64,000 bases of DNA. It comes from Azotimanducus chitobiosivorans. GTDB lineage: Bacteria; Pseudomonadota; Gammaproteobacteria; Pseudomonadales; Azotimanducaceae. The notes beneath the pieces were generated by a model that saw nothing but the letters and a program-made list of their open reading frames with translations, was not told where the DNA came from and did not search any database. The position numbers and the translations under genes were made by a program. The stretch spans positions 2,542,001-2,606,000 of the forward strand of contig OZ241339.1 in NCBI GenBank assembly GCA_965200235.1, in the 5' to 3' direction. Below, one piece after another: positions 58,699-64,000 of the stretch. Position 1 is the stretch's first letter. Every line of letters begins with the position of its first letter.

Positions 58699-59418
58699 AT
58701 GCCAACGCCTAGAGGATTTCTACCCATCAGCTCGCTGTGGAAGTTCGGGCTGCTGCCCGGGCGCTGCCTGCTGTGCGGCATGGCATCGCATCGGGCGATG
58801 GATTTGTGCGAGCCGTGCGAGCGCGCGCTGCCTTGGAACCTCAACGCCTGTCCGCTATGCGCCCTGCCGCAAGAATCGCGCATCTCTCGCCGCTGTGCCG
58901 AATGCCAACAGGATGCGCCATTCCCTGATGGTGTCTGTTCGCCGTTTCTCTATGAAGATGACATCGCGAAGCTACTGTCGCGCGCGAAGTTCAGCGCCGG
59001 ATTCGCAGGGTTGTCCCTGATCTCCGAACTATGCACGACGCAGTTCGGCGCACACGCACCGAAGCCAGACGTGCTCATGCCGATTCCCCTGTCGTGGCGA
59101 CGCATGGCAAGGCGCGGCTACAACCAGTCCGCGCTCATCGCCCGCCATGTGGGTAAAGCGCTGAACATTCCGGTTGATCTGCGCGCACTCAAACGCAAGC
59201 GCCACACGCCGCCGCAATCCGAACTCTCGCGCAGCGCACGACTGAAAAACCTCCGCGGCGCGTTTGAAGTGCGCGGAGACCTATCCGGCACGTCAGTGGC
59301 GATCGTCGATGATGTGCTCACCACCGGCGCCACAGCCGTTGCCGCCAGCAAGTCGCTCAAGCAAGCGGGCGCGGAGCGAGTGACGGTGTGGGTGTGTGCG
59401 AGAACGCCGTCAAGTTAA
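58699..59418 (+). CDS. comF: ComF family phosphoribosyltransferase-like protein
   Basis: A 239-residue ComF: N-terminal zinc ribbons with C-L-L-C, C-E-P-C, C-P-L-C and C-A-E-C pairs, the middle 'PIPLSWRRMARRGYNQSALIARHV' and the PRPP-binding 'VAIVDDVLTTGATAVAASKSLKQAGA'. ComF proteins take part in natural DNA uptake as cytosolic partners of ComFA or recombination proteins. It is divergent from the TonB receptor with a 59-nt gap. Confidence 0.93.
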   Translation: MPTPRGFLPISSLWKFGLLPGRCLLCGMASHRAMDLCEPCERALPWNLNACPLCALPQESRISRRCAECQQDAPFPDGVCSPFLYEDDIAKLLSRAKFSAGFAGLSLISELCTTQFGAHAPKPDVLMPIPLSWRRMARRGYNQSALIARHVGKALNIPVDLRALKRKRHTPPQSELSRSARLKNLRGAFEVRGDLSGTSVAIVDDVLTTGATAVAASKSLKQAGAERVTVWVCARTPSS

Positions 59419-59558
59419 GCTCAGGGCGGAGTATTCGACAGCGAGCTCGTCCATTATTCTCGTCTCTTGTCAGGGCAGCAGGAAGACACCGGGGTCCATT
59501 GGATGAAGTCACTGCTGTCCTAACAACCTTTGTCCTTAAGGCATAGTTCCCTTTTCGC

Positions 59559-59564
59559 TATAAT
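59559..59564 (+). promoter_or_regulatory. -10 element placing transcription start at the ATG
   Basis: A perfect TATAAT ends 6 nt before ATG 59571; TTAAGG at 59536-59541 with a 17-nt spacer is a weak -35. The transcript would begin at or within 1-2 nt of the start codon, so the mRNA is probably leaderless. Confidence 0.6.
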
Positions 59565-59570
59565 CCCCGC

Positions 59571-59750
59571 ATGAATACTCTTGAGCAGACAATCAATCCT
59601 CCAGTCATTACTCGCAAGTTCCTTGAGGAAGACGGTTGGCCTGACGTTTTAGACCGCGAGATTGAAGATATGAAACGGGTAAAAAAAATGCTCAAAGAAG
59701 CCTACCCTCGCTATTACCCCGAAAAAAATGCGCCCTCGCGAGAGAGATGA
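59571..59750 (+). CDS. Small acidic/basic protein (59 aa), candidate antitoxin of a PIN module
   Basis: A 59-residue protein with 'TRKFLEEDGWPDVLDREIEDMKRVKKMLKEAYPRYY' forming a likely amphipathic helix, and no known family. It overlaps the PIN-like gene by ATGA (59747-59750), as antitoxin genes often do. The start directly follows a TATAAT box, without a ribosome-binding site. It is too short for default ORF cut-offs. Confidence 0.55.
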   Translation: MNTLEQTINPPVITRKFLEEDGWPDVLDREIEDMKRVKKMLKEAYPRYYPEKNAPSRER

Positions 59751-60514
59751 GCACAAGGCGTGCGCTCGTAGACACGAGTTTGATGGCGAGGGCATCTACT
59801 CGTCGTTTTTTGGGTCTCCTTGCCGAAGCGAAAGGTGTGATGCTCGTTTCCACACAAGAGACTCAAGAAGAGCTTCCCCGCGCACTGCACAGGGTGGTTG
59901 CATCAAGAAACGCTCGTCACAACTTCGATATGAAACTCCGCGAAGAACAACAGTCGCTTCGTCTGTGGCAAAAGCGCTATATGGAAAGCGGGTTATATCA
60001 ACAACTTGATCTATCTCACACACCATTGTCAGACACCGACTTCGCTTTTCTTTCTGAAAGGTGGGAAGCCACAAGGTCAGACCCTGATGATTTTCACTTG
60101 GCCTACGACGCATTAGCGCACAAGATCGATGCTGTATTCACCTCAAACTTCAGAATGACAGATCTCGACGAATGGCAGCAGATGATGATCGCTATTTCTC
60201 CTGACAACGCACCGGTTTTATGCAGAAGCGACGAGGTTTTAGATTGGGTGTTCGATCAGCGTGGTGTATCGGAACGCCCAGAGATTGTTCTCAACGTCAT
60301 GCTTTCGGCTTTTTTGGACGGGCATGCAACCAAAGACAGGGCGCTTGGATGGGCACATGCGCTCGCGCACTCTTTTCCCACTATGAAAAAGAGCCTTCTC
60401 GAACATGTAGAGAGGATGTCAGAACATGACTTCTACATGCTTCACCAAAAGGCGTTGGGTTTGTATGAGATCCCCATTACGCGCCAAGCGATGAGTATTG
60501 AATCGCGATCATAG
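59747..60514 (+). CDS. PIN-like domain protein (255 aa), candidate toxin
   Basis: A 255-residue protein. 'ALVDTSLMARASTRRFLGLL' supplies the first acidic residue (Asp9), 'VSTQETQEELPRALHRVV' a Glu, and 'DPDDFHLAYDALAHKIDAVFTSNFRM' the later acids of a PIN fold; the C-terminal 110 residues are an extra helical domain not found in usual VapC. It is twice the length of a standard VapC. Coupled to the 59-residue gene, it makes a compact two-gene unit. Its stop overlaps the S9 peptidase stop by 6 nt. Confidence 0.6.
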   Translation: MSTRRALVDTSLMARASTRRFLGLLAEAKGVMLVSTQETQEELPRALHRVVASRNARHNFDMKLREEQQSLRLWQKRYMESGLYQQLDLSHTPLSDTDFAFLSERWEATRSDPDDFHLAYDALAHKIDAVFTSNFRMTDLDEWQQMMIAISPDNAPVLCRSDEVLDWVFDQRGVSERPEIVLNVMLSAFLDGHATKDRALGWAHALAHSFPTMKKSLLEHVERMSEHDFYMLHQKALGLYEIPITRQAMSIESRS

Positions 60515-62431
60515 GTGCCGAATATCCAAGTCGAGAGGTGCATCGGCAGGCGTAATCGACAGTACCCGGCAGAAGAACTGGTATTCGGCGCGCAGCGCGT
60601 GCGCGATATTGTTGGCATCGCGAAACCCGTGGCCTTCTTCGGGGTAGAAGAGATAGGCATGAGGGATGCCTTTGGCGTCGAGCGCATCGACCATCATCTG
60701 CGACTGATTGGGCGGCACCACCTTATCCTTGCCGCCCTGAAAGAAGATGATCGGACATGCGAGTCGGTCGGTGTGATGGATCGGCGAACGCGCCCTGTAG
60801 GTGTCCGCCGCTTCTGGCCAAGGGCCGACGAGCGAGTCAACATAGTGCGATTCAAACTTGTGCGTCTCCTTGGCGAACGCTTCGAGATCGCTGATTCCGT
60901 AGGTGCTCGCGCCTGCTTGGAACGCGGTTGAAAAGGTCAGCGCGGCGAGCGTTGTATAGCCGCCAGCACTGCCGCCGCGAATAGCGCAGCGCTTTGGGTC
61001 AATGACGCCGCTCGCGGCGAGATGCCTGACAAGCGCTTCACAGTCCCTGACGTCGGCAATGCCCCATTGTCCATCGAGCTTGCGTCGGTAGGCACTGCCG
61101 AAGCCGGTGCTGCCGGCGTAATTGACGTCGGCCACCGCCCATCCCCTCGATGTGTAGTATTGGATGCGCAGTTGCTGCGAACGATCGGCCATGGCGGTGG
61201 GGCCGCCATGCGTCGTGACAAGCAGCGGCGGACGTTCGCCGTCCGCGCCACGAAAGTCGGCGTTGGTCGGTGGATAGAGAAACGCGTGCGCCTCACCGTC
61301 CGACTCAAAGCGAAGCGCCTCGGGCACGCTTGAATAGCGGCGCGCCTCATGCTTGCTTCGTGCGGATGCACCAGCGATGACGCTGGGCTGCGCGGATTCG
61401 CCGAACACATTCAACGCCTCGATGCGGCTGCACCTGTCGGGCGCCCCGGTGACGCAAAGCAAGCGCTGACCGGACGCATGCCAGTGCAGCGAATCATAGG
61501 TACCTGCCAGTGCATGCCATTCGCCGACCTGCCCGTCGCCGGTGATCGTCACCAGCGACTCCACGCCTGAGCGAATACGCCGCGCGATCACAAGGTCATC
61601 ATTGACGACAGCGTAGGTATGCGCCGCGAGCACCCAAGCGGACGCGCCGAATTCGTCGCTCGCCTCATGCACGCAGCGGTTCTCCACGCCATCGAAGACA
61701 TGCACATTGCACCAACCACTCGCATCGCTCAGGTAGAACAGGCGCTTCTCCCCCCACTGAGGTTCGCCGATGCTCGCGCCGCTCGCGACAACACGCGAGC
61801 CGACGAGGCGCGGCGTTTCGTGCTCGAGATCGGCGACATAAAGCCGCGTGGCGTGCCACGGCATGTTGGGATGATCCCACGCGATGAAAGCGAGCTTGCC
61901 GCCATTCAAGCGCGGCGCAGCGTAAAAATCGTGTTCCTCATGCAGCGCCGTCAGCCGCCCGCTGTCGAGATCAACAGCGGCAAGCAGGTTCAAGACCTCT
62001 CCATCCTCGTGCCGTTCGCACACGCAAATGGCGAGCCGGCTGCCGGGCACATGACAAAAATCGGCATAGCGCTCTACCATGCCTGAGTGCGTGACCTGGC
62101 GTGGCGACTCTTCGAGTGCGTAGAGCTCCTGATCCTCAAAGTTGACAAAGAACACGCCGTCCGCGCACGCAAGATAGCTACCGCCGCCATACTCGTGCAC
62201 GCGCGTGCGCGCCGAGAAGCCGAGCGGCAGGATCGATTCACCGTCCCGCACCAGTGCCACCCGGCCGCCCTCTTGCGGCCTCGACTCCAGCCAATAGAGC
62301 TGCGCACCGCAAGATTGAATCTCGTGATATTCCACCGCCCCCGCGGCCGCTGTATCGGCGTCGAGCGGTGATTCCCAGCTACCCATCGGCGCTGCGACAG
62401 GTGCCATGGTTGCCGGGGTTGTCCGCGTCAT
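60509..62431 (-). CDS. S9-family prolyl oligopeptidase/acylaminoacyl peptidase
   Basis: A 640-residue enzyme: N-terminal beta-propeller (about 20-380) and C-terminal alpha/beta hydrolase with the Ser488 nucleophile in 'IRGGSAGGYTTLAA', Asp in 'FQGGKDKVVPPNQS' and His in 'EEGHGFRD'. The S9C-like 'VNYAGSTGFGSAYR' is typical for dipeptidyl/acylaminoacyl peptidases. It cleaves short peptides in the cytosol. ATG 62431 overlaps the stop of the C39-like peptidase gene, so the two are coupled. Confidence 0.92.
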   Translation of the reverse strand: MTRTTPATMAPVAAPMGSWESPLDADTAAAGAVEYHEIQSCGAQLYWLESRPQEGGRVALVRDGESILPLGFSARTRVHEYGGGSYLACADGVFFVNFEDQELYALEESPRQVTHSGMVERYADFCHVPGSRLAICVCERHEDGEVLNLLAAVDLDSGRLTALHEEHDFYAAPRLNGGKLAFIAWDHPNMPWHATRLYVADLEHETPRLVGSRVVASGASIGEPQWGEKRLFYLSDASGWCNVHVFDGVENRCVHEASDEFGASAWVLAAHTYAVVNDDLVIARRIRSGVESLVTITGDGQVGEWHALAGTYDSLHWHASGQRLLCVTGAPDRCSRIEALNVFGESAQPSVIAGASARSKHEARRYSSVPEALRFESDGEAHAFLYPPTNADFRGADGERPPLLVTTHGGPTAMADRSQQLRIQYYTSRGWAVADVNYAGSTGFGSAYRRKLDGQWGIADVRDCEALVRHLAASGVIDPKRCAIRGGSAGGYTTLAALTFSTAFQAGASTYGISDLEAFAKETHKFESHYVDSLVGPWPEAADTYRARSPIHHTDRLACPIIFFQGGKDKVVPPNQSQMMVDALDAKGIPHAYLFYPEEGHGFRDANNIAHALRAEYQFFCRVLSITPADAPLDLDIRHL

Positions 62432-63420
62432 ACTGCCTTGTTCAGCACATAGCCGACACCGCGCTCGCCGAGCCAAGCTCGGGCGAATGATTCACGCTCA
62501 TAGGCGCGCGCTACCGAATCGCTCGTGGCGGCGGCGGGGTCGTTGACAAGCGCCTCGTCCCTCGTCAGCCCGCGAAGCACCACGAGATGACCGGCGGTGG
62601 ACGGCACCGCGGCACCCGCTAGCTGTCCTTTGCCGTAACGGATGCCAGCGATGATGGGCAGACCCGTGGCGAGCAGCTCGGCGGCAGCGTCGAGCGATTC
62701 GAAGATCTCGATGGCGCCGGTGAAGCCGTAGGCGTTGGCGGCGCGGATGTTGTGCGGCCAAACGCCGTACATACGCCTGTAGGGGTCGTAGCACTCGGCA
62801 GTGAAGCGGGCGGTCTCGACGGCATCAAGTCCCATGACCATGGCGAGGCTGGTCGGCGAGCATATTCGCTTGCGGATTGCAGCGTCTTCCGCCTGCATCT
62901 GACTGATGCTTTGCACAGAACAGGGCGCGGCGGTGGCAACACCGGCGCTGACGTTGCGGCGGGTCGAAGCGCCGGTCGCGACGACGACGAGGGCGCGCTC
63001 GGGCACATCGCGTGCGTGCAGGTGCAATTCAAGAAAGCTGACTTCGATGTCATGCTTGGTGACGAAGCAATCGATCTGCGTTTCCACGAGATCGGCCTCG
63101 CTCGGCGGTGACGGATTCTCCGCACCCGCGCACTCAGGCGCTGGAATGCGGTCAAGCTGCCACTGCTTATCGCCATTGCGAAAATGCCAAGTCGCCGACC
63201 AATCGCAACCTAGGCCGACAACACTCAGGCTTGGCACAATCAAAGTGTCTTTTGGCATGGATGGCAGCTCGAAGCGCGCAATGCGTTCGTTGCCCACGCG
63301 CTGCCAGCAAATCGGTCCTGAGACGGGCAGCGCGTAGCCGTTGTCGCTCGCGCCGAATCGTCGTGTGCTTAGGTGTATGGCAAGGGTTCCGAAGTGAAGA
63401 AGCGCGGGGTAGGGTACCAT
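62428..63420 (-). CDS. C39-like cysteine peptidase family protein
   Basis: A 330-residue protein. Its C-terminal half is a papain-like C39 domain with Cys187 ('KRICSPTSLAMVMG'), His278 ('STAGHLVVLRGL') and Asp294 ('VNDPAA'); the N-terminal half is a beta-rich domain of unknown role. There is no signal peptide. ATG 63420 is preferred; upstream in-frame residues run antisense to the MFS gene promoter. Together with the S9 peptidase it suggests a peptide-turnover pair. Confidence 0.8.
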   Translation of the reverse strand: MVPYPALLHFGTLAIHLSTRRFGASDNGYALPVSGPICWQRVGNERIARFELPSMPKDTLIVPSLSVVGLGCDWSATWHFRNGDKQWQLDRIPAPECAGAENPSPPSEADLVETQIDCFVTKHDIEVSFLELHLHARDVPERALVVVATGASTRRNVSAGVATAAPCSVQSISQMQAEDAAIRKRICSPTSLAMVMGLDAVETARFTAECYDPYRRMYGVWPHNIRAANAYGFTGAIEIFESLDAAAELLATGLPIIAGIRYGKGQLAGAAVPSTAGHLVVLRGLTRDEALVNDPAAATSDSVARAYERESFARAWLGERGVGYVLNKAV

Positions 63421-63502
63421 CCTGCGATTGTCATCGGCATTCAAATCACCTTCCGTGGCGACCTCACCACAACCGGCAAGCGAACGGTCACATTCCCCGA
63501 GA

Positions 63503-64000
63503 ATGACGGCCATGGCCGCGATTATCTTGGTGGCCGTCATGGGCGCCTCGGTGCTGATTCTGCTGCCGCTGTGGATTGGCACGATGACCGAGACGCTTGG
63601 CTTTAGCATTCAGCAGGTCGGGTTTCTCGCGTCGGCGGACATGGTCGGCGTCTTCATCACCAGCACCAGCGCCGTTGTCTGGGTGCGCCGCCTATCTTGG
63701 CGCACCATGGTATTGGTCGGCTTGGGCGTGTTCCTCGTCGCCAACTTCGCCAGCGCCTTCGCACGCGATTTCGCTCTTCTCTACAGCCTGCGGGTGCTCG
63801 CTGGTCTCGGCTGCGGAGCGGCCTACGCCGTCTCGCTCGCCGCGCTCGGCGACGCGCGCAATCCCGATTGGTCATTCGGCTTGACGGTGAGTGCGCAAGT
63901 CGCCTTTGGCTTCATCGGCTTTGAGGTGCTGCCCGGCCTGATCGACGTGCACGGATTCAACGCCTTCTTCTGGTACCTCAATGCCTGGCTTCTTCTCGCG
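63503..64000 (+). CDS. MFS transporter (partial, cut by window edge)
   Basis: Open from ATG 63503 to the right edge, 166 residues with about five hydrophobic helices. The pattern 'LLPLWIGTMTETLGFSIQQVGFLASADMVGVFI' and 'LRVLAGLGCGAAYAVSLAALGD' follows the first half of a major facilitator. The substrate is not predictable. It is divergent from the peptidase pair across an 82-nt gap. Confidence 0.8.
   Translation, partial: MTAMAAIILVAVMGASVLILLPLWIGTMTETLGFSIQQVGFLASADMVGVFITSTSAVVWVRRLSWRTMVLVGLGVFLVANFASAFARDFALLYSLRVLAGLGCGAAYAVSLAALGDARNPDWSFGLTVSAQVAFGFIGFEVLPGLIDVHGFNAFFWYLNAWLLLA

Overview
The window is 64 kb of compact, GC-rich proteobacterial chromosome. Outer-membrane TonB receptors, GreB, a stand-alone AroA and TonB/PepSY pairs suggest a free-living gammaproteobacterium, but no rRNA, tRNA or ribosomal-protein gene is present to fix the taxon. 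Genes are often coupled by 1-20 nt overlaps. Both window edges cut genes: an acyl-CoA-dehydrogenase-like flavoprotein on the left and an MFS transporter on the right.

Layout. 0-6 kb: a small uptake/catabolism group (flavoprotein, beta-lactamase-like serine hydrolase, TonB receptor, alpha/beta hydrolase, GST). 6-21.3 kb: a zinc-scarcity island. Two TonB receptor + PepSY membrane protein pairs diverge from a central spacer; next come a four-gene overlapping operon (COG0523 GTPase, DUF1636, second COG0523 GTPase, WD40) and a divergent zur-smORF-znuC-znuB-znuA operon. Three palindromes with a GTTATAAC core, resembling the known alphaproteobacterial Zur box, sit upstream of both receptors and between the two operons, so the island is probably one Zur regulon covering outer membrane, inner membrane and cytosolic metal allocation. 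21.3-36.4 kb: a defence and mobile zone. It holds a PIN/antitoxin pair, a type I restriction-modification operon with embedded Fic and AlbA_2 genes, an AbiEii-type nucleotidyltransferase with an unknown partner, an Xre-RES toxin-antitoxin locus whose toxin gene is split by a MITE, a second MITE, a duplicated 3' end of an oxidoreductase gene, and a RelBE-like pair. A 17-bp direct repeat brackets its right part.

36.8-44.3 kb: a lipid-modification run (acyl desaturase, FAD amine-oxidase-like protein, DUF1365, two cyclopropane-synthase-like methyltransferases) ending in a sensor kinase whose likely response regulator is encoded tail-to-tail. 44.4-47.7 kb: YghU-type GST, cystathionine gamma-synthase and a hendecad coiled-coil membrane protein. 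47.7-49.7 kb: an AT-rich, foreign-looking fibronectin-III/Ig-like secreted protein preceded by a 19-base C tract (phase variation or a sequencing artefact). 50-53.6 kb: 1-Cys peroxiredoxin, greB, and an EF-hand/ECF sigma/putative anti-sigma/periplasmic sensor operon. 53.6-64 kb: aroA, ogt, an MBL hydrolase, a large TonB receptor, comF, a two-gene PIN module that looks leaderless, an S9 peptidase, a C39-like peptidase and the MFS gene.

The observations most worth following are the zinc island (with its 58-aa membrane smORF and its PepSY partners), the PIN module at 59.6 kb, the MITE-disrupted Xre-RES locus, the homopolymer upstream of the surface protein, and the lipid operon. Nothing here was checked against a database; family names rest on motif recognition.
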